Assembly (NCBI GenBank): GCA_024231375.1
Contig: JAAEQP010001034.1
Coordinates: 1 to 16,019, forward strand
DNA: 16,019 bases
Source of the DNA: a bacterium
GTDB taxonomy: Bacteria; Hydrogenedentota; Hydrogenedentia; Hydrogenedentiales; SLHB01
Direction of reading: 5' to 3'
Shown here: one piece after another, positions 6,732-15,493 of the stretch
Numbering within the stretch: position 1 is the stretch's first letter
Layout of the letters: the number at the start of each line of letters is the position of its first letter
The notes under the pieces: generated by a model
What the model saw: only the letters and a program-made list of their open reading frames with translations
Databases searched by the model: none
Told to the model about the DNA's origin: nothing
Translations under genes and position numbers: made by a program

Positions 6732-7790
6732 CTACGGGTAGTAGGGCGGCCGCAGGAGTCCCATGTTCTCCTCCAGGCCAAACATGATGTTCATGTTCTG
6801 AAGGGCCGAACCCGCCTGCCCTTTCATGAGGTTGTCAATGTGCGATACCACGATCATCTGCCGCGTACGGGGGTCGATGTTCACCGACAACACGCACAAA
6901 TTCGATCCACGAACGTCGTTGTTGCTCGTCGGCACGCCGGTCCGCTCGACGCGAACGAACTTCGATCCCTGATAGAAGCCCGCGTAGGCGTCGTACACAT
7001 CGTCGGCCGACTGCACGGCGTCGCCAAGCCGCCCATAGATGGTGGTCATGATCCCGCGCGTCAGTGGCACCACCTGCGTCGTCAAGGTGACAGCCACATC
7101 GCGCCCCGCCAACAGCGACATCTCGCGTTCCACTTCGATGTTGTGTTGATGGGCGGCGATCTTGTAGGCGTTCATGTTCTCGTAACGCAGGGGATAGTGG
7201 AACGCCAGGTTGGGCTTGATGCCTGCGCCGGAAACGCCCGTCTTCGCGTCGCAAATCAGGGTGTCCACATCGACGAGCTGCCCCTTCACCGCGGGAGCCA
7301 TACCCAGAATCGCTGACGCCGCAAAACATCCGGGATTGCCTACGACCGAGGCTCCGGCAATCTGCTCGCGGTAGAGTTCCGCCAGTCCGTAGACCGACTG
7401 TTCAAGCAGCTCGGCCGCGTCATGGTTGGGCGCAAGACCGATGCGCGTGGCGTAATTCTCGTACGCGGCCTTGGTGTTGAACCGAAAATCGCCGCTGTAG
7501 TCGATGAGTTTCGCGCCAGCCCCTACGCACGCGCTGGCCAGCTTCATGCCAACCCCGTCCGGCGTGGCCGCAAACGCTACATCGATGGAGTCGTCCCATG
7601 CCGCGTCGTCGGGCGCGGTCACCTCGACATCGCAGAAGCCCTTCAGGTGGGTGTGCTTGGCGCTGATGGGCTGGCCGACGCCGTCCACATCCACGAGCGA
7701 GGCTATCTCAACTTCGGGATGGGCCGTCAGCAGTTCGATGATGTTTGCGCCGCCGAATCCACCGGCGCCGATAACGCGTGCTCTAATCAC
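6732..7790 (-). CDS. argC: N-acetyl-gamma-glutamyl-phosphate reductase
   Basis: ArgC reduces N-acetylglutamyl-5-phosphate to the semialdehyde with NADPH, the third step of arginine (ornithine) biosynthesis in the cytoplasm. The 352-residue length is normal. An N-terminal nucleotide-binding loop (GAGGFGG, 8-14) is followed by LIDYSGDFRF (95-104) and YGLAEL (134-139). GNPGCFA (151-157) holds the catalytic Cys155. Then come DAKTGVSGAG (181-190), the AAHQHNIEVE segment with candidate catalytic His214/His216, and near the C-terminus the HIDNLMKGQAG motif. The loop GAGGFGG differs from the more usual GxTGYxG form. Translation starts at GTG 7790 after a GGAG at good spacing. It is the last gene of the operon, 102 nt after lpdA, and no other arginine gene is in the window. 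A LysY-type homologue is a less likely alternative. Confidence 0.9.
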   Translation of the reverse strand: MIRARVIGAGGFGGANIIELLTAHPEVEIASLVDVDGVGQPISAKHTHLKGFCDVEVTAPDDAAWDDSIDVAFAATPDGVGMKLASACVGAGAKLIDYSGDFRFNTKAAYENYATRIGLAPNHDAAELLEQSVYGLAELYREQIAGASVVGNPGCFAASAILGMAPAVKGQLVDVDTLICDAKTGVSGAGIKPNLAFHYPLRYENMNAYKIAAHQHNIEVEREMSLLAGRDVAVTLTTQVVPLTRGIMTTIYGRLGDAVQSADDVYDAYAGFYQGSKFVRVERTGVPTSNNDVRGSNLCVLSVNIDPRTRQMIVVSHIDNLMKGQAGSALQNMNIMFGLEENMGLLRPPYYP

Positions 7791-7892
7791 ATCTCGTCTC
7801 CCGTCTGTCTATGGTGTCTGTTCGCTCCGCCCGTGCTGCGCACAAGGATGCCGGAGCGCTTCTGTCCCTAGTGTCTGGTGCCTTCAAAGTGC

Positions 7893-9320
7893 CTATTCGG
7901 TCTTGCCGCGGTAGACGTGCGTACCCTGACCAAAGATAAGGTCCGCCGTCTCCATTACGGTTTCACTCAGCGTCGGGTGAGCATGGATGCTCAAGCCGAT
8001 GTCGCTCGCCAAGGCGCCCATCTCGATGGCGAGCACGCCCTCGGCGATGAGCTCGCCCGCGCCCGTGCCCACGATGCCTACCCCAAGCACGCGATCGGTC
8101 TCTGGGTCGGTGATGACCTTGGTCAAGCCGTCGCTGCGATGCAGCGTGGCCGCCCGTCCCGACGCTCCCCACGGGAACCGCGCCACTTTCACCTTTCGGC
8201 CGGCCGCCTTGGCCTGGTTCTCGGTGAGGCCGCACCAGGAGAGTTCGGGGTCGGTGAACACGACGGCCGGAATGGCGCTGGGCTCAAAGGCCACGTTGTG
8301 GCCTGCGATCACTTCCGCTGCAACCCGCCCCTCGTGGGACGCCTTGTGCGCGAGCATGGGTTCGCCGGCGACGTCGCCAATAGCGAGTATCTTGGAATCC
8401 GTCGTGCGGAGTTGATCGTCGATCTTGATGAAGTGCTTGTCGTCCAGTTCCACACCGGTGCTGCCAAGTCCAAGCCCGCTGGAGTTTGGTTTGCGCCCGA
8501 TGCTCACCAGCACCTTGCTGAAGACCTGCGTTTCCTTCTTCCCGTCAGCGCCTTCGAAGGTCACCTCGATGCCGGCATCCACTTCCGCCATCCCGGCCAC
8601 TTTCGTGTTGGGAATGATGGTATCCATCATGCGCTCCATGCGCTGGGCCAGGATCCGGACCAAGTCTCCGTCGGCGCCCGGAAGCAACGTATCGGCCATC
8701 TCCACGACGGTCACTTTGCTGCCCATCGTGGCATACACCGATCCCAACTCGAGGCCGATGTAGCCGCCGCCAATGACCAACAGCGTCTCAGGGATGTCCT
8801 CAATCTGGAGGGCGGTGGTGGAATTCAGGATTCTGGGCGATTCCAGGTACATGTTGGGCAGCCCCGCGGGCCGCGACCCGGTGGCCACGATGGTATAGTC
8901 CGTCTCGACTGCCTGCTCATCGCCGTCCAACCCCGTGACGTTGAGTTTGGCCGAATCGACAAAGTTCGCCCGGCCCTGAAGGTAGGTGATGTTTCGCGCC
9001 TTGACCAACTGGCCCAATCCACCCGTCATCTTCTCGACAACCGCGTCCTTGGCGGCGCGCATCTTGTCGAAGTCGATGGTCGGATCACCGAAGGTAATCC
9101 CCCACTCTACCGCGCTCCGCGCATCGTTCAACACCTTGGCGCAGTGGAGAAGCGCCTTGGACGGAATGCAGCCACGATGGAGGCAAACGCCACCCGGGTT
9201 GGCTTCCAGTTCGATGAGCGTCACGGCAAGGCCGAGATCCGCCGCGCGGAAGGCCGCCGCGTATCCGCCTGGTCCTCCGCCGATGACGGCGAGCCGGGTC
9301 TGGGTCTTTGTCTCAGTCAT
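7893..9320 (-). CDS. lpdA: Dihydrolipoyl dehydrogenase (E3)
   Basis: A flavoprotein (475 residues) that reoxidises the dihydrolipoyl groups of 2-oxoacid dehydrogenase complexes and passes electrons to NAD. The FAD-binding GGGPGGYAAA is at 14-23. The redox-active disulfide segment GGVCLHRGCIPSKALLH is at 43-59, with Cys46 and Cys51. The second GATGxR-like element is ATGSRP (146-151), and the NAD-binding GGGYIGLELGS is at 184-194. IGDVAGEPMLAHKA lies at 314-327. The C-terminal interface HAHPTLSE (446-453) supplies the His448-Glu453 pair. The usual Asn after CL is His here (CLHRGC), a minor variant. There is no fused lipoyl domain. ATG 9320 follows AAGGA at short spacing. It lies 55 nt after the kinase gene, completing the complex encoded by aceE and aceF. 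Confidence 0.95.
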   Translation of the reverse strand: MTETKTQTRLAVIGGGPGGYAAAFRAADLGLAVTLIELEANPGGVCLHRGCIPSKALLHCAKVLNDARSAVEWGITFGDPTIDFDKMRAAKDAVVEKMTGGLGQLVKARNITYLQGRANFVDSAKLNVTGLDGDEQAVETDYTIVATGSRPAGLPNMYLESPRILNSTTALQIEDIPETLLVIGGGYIGLELGSVYATMGSKVTVVEMADTLLPGADGDLVRILAQRMERMMDTIIPNTKVAGMAEVDAGIEVTFEGADGKKETQVFSKVLVSIGRKPNSSGLGLGSTGVELDDKHFIKIDDQLRTTDSKILAIGDVAGEPMLAHKASHEGRVAAEVIAGHNVAFEPSAIPAVVFTDPELSWCGLTENQAKAAGRKVKVARFPWGASGRAATLHRSDGLTKVITDPETDRVLGVGIVGTGAGELIAEGVLAIEMGALASDIGLSIHAHPTLSETVMETADLIFGQGTHVYRGKTE

Positions 9321-9375
9321 GTGATCCTTGGATCCTTCGTTTCCTTACCGGGGCGTCATGCATACGCAGATGCCG

Positions 9376-10857
9376 CTAGCGGTCAAGCAACGCTTCGAAC
9401 GCGGCGCAATAGCTATCGAGATCGCCCACGTCGCACGGAGCGACTGGCACGGTCTCAATGGAGAAGCCGTCGCCCATAGCATCCAACTCGGATTGATCCC
9501 GGGCGGCCATCCATCCGGTGATCGCCGCGCCGAAAGATGTACCTTCCTTCATGTTGGTGAGCGCGATCGTGCAGTCCGGGCACAAGGCCGCAAGCAACGC
9601 GCAGTAGGCCGTGTTGTTCGCGAATCCGCCTTCCACGAACACCGTGGTGCCTTTCTCGGCCCCGCAGCGGTTCAGCATTTGACGGGTAGCAATCGCCAGA
9701 CTGAGGTTCAAAGCGGCGTAGTAGTCCTGCCCCAGCGCGCTGAACGGCGTTCCACCCGCGGATTCGAGATCCTTCAATGTCCGAATATCGTCACAGTTCA
9801 CGACGCGCGCGGTCGCGCCGGGGAACGCCGTCGCATCGGGCAGAACGCCCGGCACAACAAACAGACTCTTGCCCGCGACCACAGACTTCACGGCGTCCAG
9901 ATCGCTTGCGTCCTTCGCGTCCGTGAACGCTCCGAAGGTCTCGTATTCCATGCCGCCCGGGAAGATGCTGGTCTTCAGGGGACGTCCAAAGGCGTCCAGG
10001 TTGTAGAGTACCTTAGCCTCGCGTTCGGCATCGGTCAGTTCGCAGGTGTCGGACTGCCGCATGCCCACGCACCACGTACCGGTCGAGTTCAGAATGAAGT
10101 TCTGGTAGCCCTTCGCGAGATACGGCAGGAAGTTCGCGTTCGAATCGTGGATCCCCATGGTCACCTGACACTCGGGACCGACGCCGCAGGCCTCGGCGAT
10201 CTCAGGCTTCAACGTTCCCAACCGTTTCCAGGGGGGCGTCATGGTGTCGGGGAACATGGTGTCCACGCCCAAACCTTTGGCCACCGTGCTCCACGTGTTC
10301 TCCGCGTAATTCCAGAAATAGCTGTGGTTGCCCAGGTAGGTGTATTCGATGCCCATATTGCCGGTCAGTTCGTAGCCGAGATAGCCCGAGTAGAACAGCA
10401 CGTGGCGGCATCGTTCCCACACCTCGGGAAGTCGCTCCTTCACATAGAACAAGGACTTCGCCATATTCGCGAACCCAAGGTCGGGGGTGCACGTCACCTT
10501 GTGAAGCGCATCGCGGTCGCCGAAGGCCGCATAGAAGGCGTCTTGGACTTCGCCGCCTTTCTCGCTGGTGTACGAGATCACGGGATGCGCCAACCCGCCG
10601 TCCTCTCCGATGAGCGCACACGTGGCGCCGTGGGTGGTGATGGCGACGGCTTGGACATCGTAGTCCGCTGCCAGATCCTTGAGCGCGCCGCGGAACCACG
10701 ACAAGAGTTCCTCCGTGGCCTCCACTTCGAGCCCGTTGGCTTCACCCGGCTCCGGAGACGCGCGGTGTTCCGCAAGGACCTCGTAGGCCTCGCCGTAGGC
10801 GCTGAGTTTCTTATTCGTTTTGCCAACGTCCAGTACTGCAACAACTGCCGGCTTCAC
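9376..10857 (-). CDS. FGGY-family carbohydrate kinase
   Basis: A 493-residue ATP-dependent sugar or polyol kinase of the FGGY family (actin-like ATPase fold). The first phosphate loop is LDVGKTNKKL (9-18). The catalytic-base motif GIHDSN (235-240) holds Asp238. The ATP-binding loop NSTGTW is at 257-262, and the adenosine motif GGFANN at 410-415. It is closest in style to rhamnulokinase/fuculokinase-type members, but the substrate cannot be read from the sequence. The GKTN loop, instead of the common GTxxxR form, suggests a divergent subgroup. GTG at 10857 is the start, with a full AAGGAGG 7 nt upstream. It sits between a NUDIX gene (28 nt) and lpdA (55 nt), an uncommon place for a sugar kinase. 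Confidence 0.88.
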   Translation of the reverse strand: MKPAVVAVLDVGKTNKKLSAYGEAYEVLAEHRASPEPGEANGLEVEATEELLSWFRGALKDLAADYDVQAVAITTHGATCALIGEDGGLAHPVISYTSEKGGEVQDAFYAAFGDRDALHKVTCTPDLGFANMAKSLFYVKERLPEVWERCRHVLFYSGYLGYELTGNMGIEYTYLGNHSYFWNYAENTWSTVAKGLGVDTMFPDTMTPPWKRLGTLKPEIAEACGVGPECQVTMGIHDSNANFLPYLAKGYQNFILNSTGTWCVGMRQSDTCELTDAEREAKVLYNLDAFGRPLKTSIFPGGMEYETFGAFTDAKDASDLDAVKSVVAGKSLFVVPGVLPDATAFPGATARVVNCDDIRTLKDLESAGGTPFSALGQDYYAALNLSLAIATRQMLNRCGAEKGTTVFVEGGFANNTAYCALLAALCPDCTIALTNMKEGTSFGAAITGWMAARDQSELDAMGDGFSIETVPVAPCDVGDLDSYCAAFEALLDR

Positions 10858-10864
10858 GGCTCAC

Positions 10865-10871
10865 CCTCCTT
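10865..10871 (-). promoter_or_regulatory. Strong ribosome binding site of the FGGY kinase
   Basis: AAGGAGG on the - strand, 7 nt before the GTG start at 10857. Together with the reading frame it fixes the non-ATG start. It is the strongest Shine-Dalgarno seen in the operon. Confidence 0.75.
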
Positions 10872-10885
10872 GTTCGCGACCCCGC

Positions 10886-11452
10886 CTACGCCTGGCTGGG
10901 GCGCCTCCCGATCGCGCGATCAACCTTCAATAGGGCCACAATACTAAAAGCGTCCACGATTTCGCCTTGATCGACCATATCCACGCATTCTGCCAAGGGC
11001 AACGTGCGTATCTGAAGCACTTCGGTGCCTTCCGGCTCCGCGTCGGTCTCCGACAGCTCCGTCGCTAGAAACACGTAACCCACTTCCGACGAGATACAGT
11101 TGCTCATGTGAATCTCGCCGTTCAGGAGTTGCCACGATTCCGCCAGGAGGCCCGCTTCTTCCCGCAACTCCCGCTTCGCGGCAACCAGCGGGTCTTCACC
11201 ATACTCCGCGCCGCCCTCGACTACCTCCCACGAGTATACACCGGTCGGGTACCGAAATTGACCTATGAGATAGACATCATCCTCGGGAGTCATCGCCACC
11301 ACGGCCACGGCGACCCGTGTGTCCACCACCCCGTAGATGCCCTCCGCCCCGTCCGGCCGGATGACCGCATCTTCCCGGATACGCATCCAGGGATTCTCGT
11401 AGACGGTTTTCGAACCCAAAGTCCGCCACGGATTCTTTTCACTAGGCATCAC
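10886..11452 (-). CDS. NUDIX hydrolase, ADP-ribose pyrophosphatase-like
   Basis: A 188-residue (187 from the second codon) NUDIX hydrolase that would split a nucleoside diphosphate linked to another group, using Mg ions. The full Nudix box GX5EX7REUXEEXGU is present at 80-102, with REL at 94-96 and EEAGL at 98-102. An upstream beta-strand region (RVAVAVVAM, VYLIGQFRYP) and the WEVVEGG lead-in resemble ADP-ribose/ADP-sugar pyrophosphatases. The start is GTG 11452 or the adjoining ATG 11449. It lies 6 nt after the aceF stop, so translation is probably coupled. It may clear ADP-ribose or a nucleotide sugar near NAD-dependent metabolism; the true substrate is not visible. Confidence 0.88.
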   Translation of the reverse strand: MMPSEKNPWRTLGSKTVYENPWMRIREDAVIRPDGAEGIYGVVDTRVAVAVVAMTPEDDVYLIGQFRYPTGVYSWEVVEGGAEYGEDPLVAAKRELREEAGLLAESWQLLNGEIHMSNCISSEVGYVFLATELSETDAEPEGTEVLQIRTLPLAECVDMVDQGEIVDAFSIVALLKVDRAIGRRPSQA

Positions 11453-11458
11453 GGACGC

Positions 11459-12784
11459 TCACGCTTCCAAGGACATGACGAAGGGCTCTTCCAGGGCCTC
11501 ACAGACCCAGCGCAAGAACCGCGCGCCGTCCGCGCCGTCGATCACCCGATGGTCGTAGGAGAGCGACAGAGGCAGCAGTGTCCGCGGCACGAAGGACCCG
11601 TCAACCCAGACAGGTTCGACGCGCGCGCGCGATACACCCAGGATGGCGACCTCGGGTGCGTTCACGATGGGCGTGAAGGCCGTGCCTCCGATGCCGCCCA
11701 GATTGCTGATGGTGAACGTACCGCCTTGCATCTCCTCAATGGTGATCTTTCGGGTCCGCGCCCGCTCGGCAATAGCGCCGAGTTCGACCGCGATGTCCGT
11801 GATGCTCTTGGCGTCCGCGTCGTGAATGACCGGAACAAGCAATCCCCGGTCGGTGTCCACCGCCACGCCGATGTTGTAGTACTTCTTGTAGACAATCTCG
11901 TTGTTCTCAACGTCTACACTGGCGTTGAACTGAGGAAACTTCTTCAGAGCAGAGGCGGTCGCCTTCACCAGGATGGCCGTCATGGTGAGTTTGCCGCCTT
12001 GGGCTTCCACTTCCTTGCCGTGCTTCTTGCGGAGCGCATCCACATCCGTCACGTCCGCCTTGTCGAACTGAGTAACATGAGGGATGGTGGTCCAGCACTG
12101 GGTCATATGCTGCGCCGTACGCCTGCGCACGCTATTCATCTCCTTGCGCTGAATCTCGCCCCAACGCGAAGGTTCCCCAAGCGGAGCGGGAGCCGGTTGT
12201 GACGAAGGCGATTGAGGCGAAGCCGCGCTGGGCTGGGCACTCGGCGCTTCCGCGTTCAGGGCGCGCGCAAAGTTCTTCACGTCTTCAGCCGAGATACGTC
12301 CCCCCTCTCCCGTTGCCGGGACCTCATGGATGTCCACGCCGATCTCGCGGGCAAGACGCCGAACGGATGGCGACGCGGGTACGGGACCGTCGGGCCGTGG
12401 TTTTGCGGTCTTTGCAGGCGCAGCCTTGGCCGCAACTGGAGCGGCTACGGGCACTGGCTCACTGGCTGCCTTCACGGGCACAGGTTCGGGTTCAGGCTCA
12501 GGCTCAGGCTTCGCCTCGGGCTTCTGCTCAGGGGCGGCCGGTTGCGCGGATTCATCGGCTCTAAGGATGACCTGTCCCACCTTGACCGTTTCGCCTTCAT
12601 CGACGAGAATCTCCGTGACCGTGCCACTCACGGACGAGGGGACCTCGGCAGCGGCTTTGTCGGTCTCGACCTCTATCACCGGCTGATCGATTGAGACGGC
12701 ATCGCCAATGGACACCAACACACTCGTTATCGTGGCGGTTTCTACGTTCTCACCCAGAGGCGGCAGCTTGAATTCGATGGCCAT
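11459..12784 (-). CDS. aceF: Pyruvate dehydrogenase E2, dihydrolipoyl acetyltransferase
   Basis: The 441-residue core of the complex, which moves the acetyl group from E1 to CoA. One lipoyl domain (1-75) has the lipoylation site ETDKAAAEVP, with Lys43. A flexible Pro/Glu/Ala linker (about 80-135), including a PEPEPEPEPVPV run, leads to an E1/E3-binding domain (137-175, beginning ASPSVRRLAREIGVD). A second Ala/Pro/Ser linker precedes the catalytic domain (about 210-441), which ends with SYDHRVIDGADG (409-420) carrying His412 and Asp416. A single lipoyl domain is fewer than the three in E. coli AceF. ATG 12784 has a GGGAAG-like site upstream. It lies 24 nt after aceE. Confidence 0.95.
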   Translation of the reverse strand: MAIEFKLPPLGENVETATITSVLVSIGDAVSIDQPVIEVETDKAAAEVPSSVSGTVTEILVDEGETVKVGQVILRADESAQPAAPEQKPEAKPEPEPEPEPVPVKAASEPVPVAAPVAAKAAPAKTAKPRPDGPVPASPSVRRLAREIGVDIHEVPATGEGGRISAEDVKNFARALNAEAPSAQPSAASPQSPSSQPAPAPLGEPSRWGEIQRKEMNSVRRRTAQHMTQCWTTIPHVTQFDKADVTDVDALRKKHGKEVEAQGGKLTMTAILVKATASALKKFPQFNASVDVENNEIVYKKYYNIGVAVDTDRGLLVPVIHDADAKSITDIAVELGAIAERARTRKITIEEMQGGTFTISNLGGIGGTAFTPIVNAPEVAILGVSRARVEPVWVDGSFVPRTLLPLSLSYDHRVIDGADGARFLRWVCEALEEPFVMSLEA

Positions 12785-12808
12785 GGCGTCTTCCCGTGGT
12801 CCTTTCCG

Positions 12809-15493
12809 CTATACACTAATGGGGTTCGGCTTGTCGGGGTCAATGTCAAGTTTCTTCATTGCCCGCTTCACGACGTCGGGCTTGATCGTCCCGTCTTGGG
12901 CAAGCCCGTGGAGGGCGGCGAGCGCGATATGGCGCGCGTCCACTTCAAAGAAATCGCGCAAAGCGCGCCTCGATTCGCTTCGTCCGAACCCGTCCGTGCC
13001 CAGGGTCACGAATCGCTGGGGCACCCACCGGCCGATGAGGTCGGGCAGGGACTTGATGTAGTCCGAAGCCGCCACGACAACTCCCGGTTCCTTCTCCAAG
13101 GCCGATGTGAGGTACGGTTTCCGTGGTGTGCGGCCGGGATGCAGCATGTTCCAACGGTCGACCTCGAGGCCGTCCCGCCGGAGTTCGGTGAAGCTGGTCG
13201 CACTCCACACATCCGCGGCCACGCCGAACTCGTCGGCGAGCAACTGCTGCGCCTCTAGTGCCTGGTTCAAGATAGCGCCACTCGATAGAATCTGAGCGTT
13301 GAGCTTCGGCTCATCGGCTTCGGACGGCTTGAACTTGTACAACCCCTTCAGGATAGCCTCGTCCGTCACCCAATCCGGTTTCGGAGGCATGGCATAGTTT
13401 TCGTTCTCCACCGTCAGGTAGTAGAAGAGATTCTCCTGCTCCTCGTACATGCGCCGCAGCCCGTCGCGGACAATGACGCCCAGTTCGAATGCCATTGCAG
13501 GATCGTACGTGCGCAACGTCGGCATGGTCGATGCAATCAAGTGGCTGTGTCCATCCTGGTGCTGCAATCCCTCACCGTTGAGCGTCGTGCGACCGGCAGT
13601 TCCGCCCACCATGAATCCGCGGCACCGCATGTCGCCCGCAGCCCACACCAGATCGCCGATGCGCTGGAATCCGAACATGGAGTAATAGATGAAGAAGGGG
13701 ATCATGGGAATGCCATGGGTCGAATAGGACGTACCGGCAGCGATGAACGACGACATGGACCCAGCCTCGGTGATGCCCTCTTCCAGAATCTGGCCGTCCT
13801 TGATCTCCTTGTAGTAGAGCAGGCTGTCCGAATCGACGGGTTCGTAGAGCTGGCCTTGATGGGAGTAGATGCCCACCTGACGGAACAGGGCTTCCATCCC
13901 GAAGGTCCGCGCCTCGTCGGGCACGATGGGGACGATGTACTTGCCCAGATTCTTGTCCCGCAGCAGCTTGGTCAGAATGCGTACCAACACCATGGTGGTG
14001 CTGACGGCGCGACCGTCCGTACCGCTCTGGAACTCCTCAAAGAAGGCATCCCCCGGTGTCTTCAATGCCTCGCACTTGCCCGACCGGCTCGGCACATAGC
14101 CCCCCAGATCCTTGCGCCGCTCCTGGAAGTACTTCATCTCGGGGCTGTCGTCCGCAGGCCGGTAGAAGGGCGCCATGCGCACGTCTTCGTCGGAGATGGG
14201 AATCCCGAACCGGGTGCGGAACTCCATCAGCTCGTCTTCGTTAAGCTTCTTCTGTTGATGGCTGATGTTCTTGCCTTCGCCGCTCTCCCCCAAGCCGTAT
14301 CCCTTGATGGTCTTCGCCAAGACAACCGTGGGCTGTCCCGTGTGGGTGGTTGCGGCATGGTAGGCGGCATACACCTTCGCGGGATCGTGTCCGCCCCGCT
14401 TCAGGCGACGGAGTTGTTCGTCGGTGTAGTCCTTCACGAGGTTGAGCAGTTCCGCGTCCTTCCCGAAGAAACGCTCGCGTATGAACTCGCCCGATTCGAC
14501 GACGTATTTCTGGTACTCGCCATCCACCGCTTCGCCCATCCGCTGGACCAGTCGCCCTTCCGAATCGCGGGCCAGCAGCGGGTCCCAGTCGGTGCCCCAG
14601 ATCACCTTGATCACATTCCAGCCCGCGCCGCGGAAGATAGCTTCGAGTTCCTGGATCATCTTCTGGTTGCCGCGAACCGGGCCGTCCAAGCGCTGGAGGT
14701 TGCAGTTGATCACGAAGATGAGGTTGTCCAACTTCTCACGCGAAGCAAGCGTGATCGCGCCAAGGGTCTCGGGCTCGTCGCATTCGCCATCGCCAAGAAA
14801 CGCCCACACATGGGAGCCGTGATCTTTCTTGAGACCGCGGTCCTCCAGGTACCGGTTGAACCGAGCCTGGTAGATGCTCATGATCGGCCCCAACCCCATG
14901 GAAACCGTGGGGAACTGCCAGAATTCGGGCATCAACCACGGATGGGGATAGCTGGACAGGCCGCCTCCCTCGCGCAATTCGCGGCGAAAGTTGTTCAACT
15001 GGTCGGCGTTGATTCGGCCCTCGAGAAACGCCCGCGCGTAGATGCCGGGCGCCGCGTGGCCCTGGAAATAGATCTGGTCGCCGCAACGGCCCTCGCCTGG
15101 GCCGCGAAAGAAATGATTGAAGCCGACCTCGTACAACGTCGCGGCCGACGCGAAGGTCGAGATATGCCCTCCGACGCCATCCTCATCGCGGTTGGCCCGC
15201 ACAACCATGGCCATGGCGTTCCACCGGATGATGCTCTTAATCCGCCGTTCGATCTCGCGCTGCCCCGGATACTCGGGCTGGGCGTCGGCGTGAATCGTGT
15301 TGACGTACGGCGTATTGGCCGTGAAGGGAAGGCGAACACCCGCCTCATGCGCGTGAATCTGAAGTCGGCGCAGAATGTGCAGCACCCGGTCGGGTCCCTC
15401 GGTCTCAAGTACTTGATCGAGCGACTCCAACCACTCTCTGGTCTCGATGTCGAGCGAGTCGGCCTTGCCGGGCTGCGTTGAATCGGAATTCAC
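12809..15493 (-). CDS. aceE: Pyruvate dehydrogenase E1, homodimeric type
   Basis: A 894-residue TPP-dependent enzyme that decarboxylates pyruvate and acetylates the E2 lipoyl group. It aligns by eye along its length with E. coli AceE (887 residues), not with the split alpha/beta E1. Key residues correspond: GGHIS (108-112, His110), FQGHAAPG (143-150, His146), SYPHPWLMPE (181-190), the TPP motif from GDGECDEPE (234-242) to NCNLQ (263-267), KNISHQ (408-413, His412), EEGITEAG (571-578, Glu576) and DGHSH (647-651, His649). Translation starts at GTG 15493; the only upstream site is a weak GTGGTGG. It is first in the operon and follows a leader of about 175 nt and a clear promoter. It ends 24 nt before aceF. 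Confidence 0.96.
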   Translation of the reverse strand: MNSDSTQPGKADSLDIETREWLESLDQVLETEGPDRVLHILRRLQIHAHEAGVRLPFTANTPYVNTIHADAQPEYPGQREIERRIKSIIRWNAMAMVVRANRDEDGVGGHISTFASAATLYEVGFNHFFRGPGEGRCGDQIYFQGHAAPGIYARAFLEGRINADQLNNFRRELREGGGLSSYPHPWLMPEFWQFPTVSMGLGPIMSIYQARFNRYLEDRGLKKDHGSHVWAFLGDGECDEPETLGAITLASREKLDNLIFVINCNLQRLDGPVRGNQKMIQELEAIFRGAGWNVIKVIWGTDWDPLLARDSEGRLVQRMGEAVDGEYQKYVVESGEFIRERFFGKDAELLNLVKDYTDEQLRRLKRGGHDPAKVYAAYHAATTHTGQPTVVLAKTIKGYGLGESGEGKNISHQQKKLNEDELMEFRTRFGIPISDEDVRMAPFYRPADDSPEMKYFQERRKDLGGYVPSRSGKCEALKTPGDAFFEEFQSGTDGRAVSTTMVLVRILTKLLRDKNLGKYIVPIVPDEARTFGMEALFRQVGIYSHQGQLYEPVDSDSLLYYKEIKDGQILEEGITEAGSMSSFIAAGTSYSTHGIPMIPFFIYYSMFGFQRIGDLVWAAGDMRCRGFMVGGTAGRTTLNGEGLQHQDGHSHLIASTMPTLRTYDPAMAFELGVIVRDGLRRMYEEQENLFYYLTVENENYAMPPKPDWVTDEAILKGLYKFKPSEADEPKLNAQILSSGAILNQALEAQQLLADEFGVAADVWSATSFTELRRDGLEVDRWNMLHPGRTPRKPYLTSALEKEPGVVVAASDYIKSLPDLIGRWVPQRFVTLGTDGFGRSESRRALRDFFEVDARHIALAALHGLAQDGTIKPDVVKRAMKKLDIDPDKPNPISV

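Noticed and set aside
7878..9479. A 533-codon + strand open frame covering the lpdA region
   Set aside because: lpdA on the opposite strand has all FAD, NAD and redox motifs; the + frame is His/Arg-rich with no recognisable domain.
9328..10947. A 539-codon + strand open frame covering the kinase region
   Set aside because: It is the antisense shadow of the FGGY kinase, which has conserved catalytic motifs and a full ribosome binding site.
12475..12540. Short DNA repeats (GGCTCA-like hexamers) resembling a tandem array
   Set aside because: They encode the Pro-Glu linker of AceF and are explained by that low-complexity protein segment.
13541..15481. A 646-codon + strand open frame opposite aceE
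   Set aside because: AceE matches E. coli AceE throughout; the + frame shows no domain and is a GC-rich shadow.
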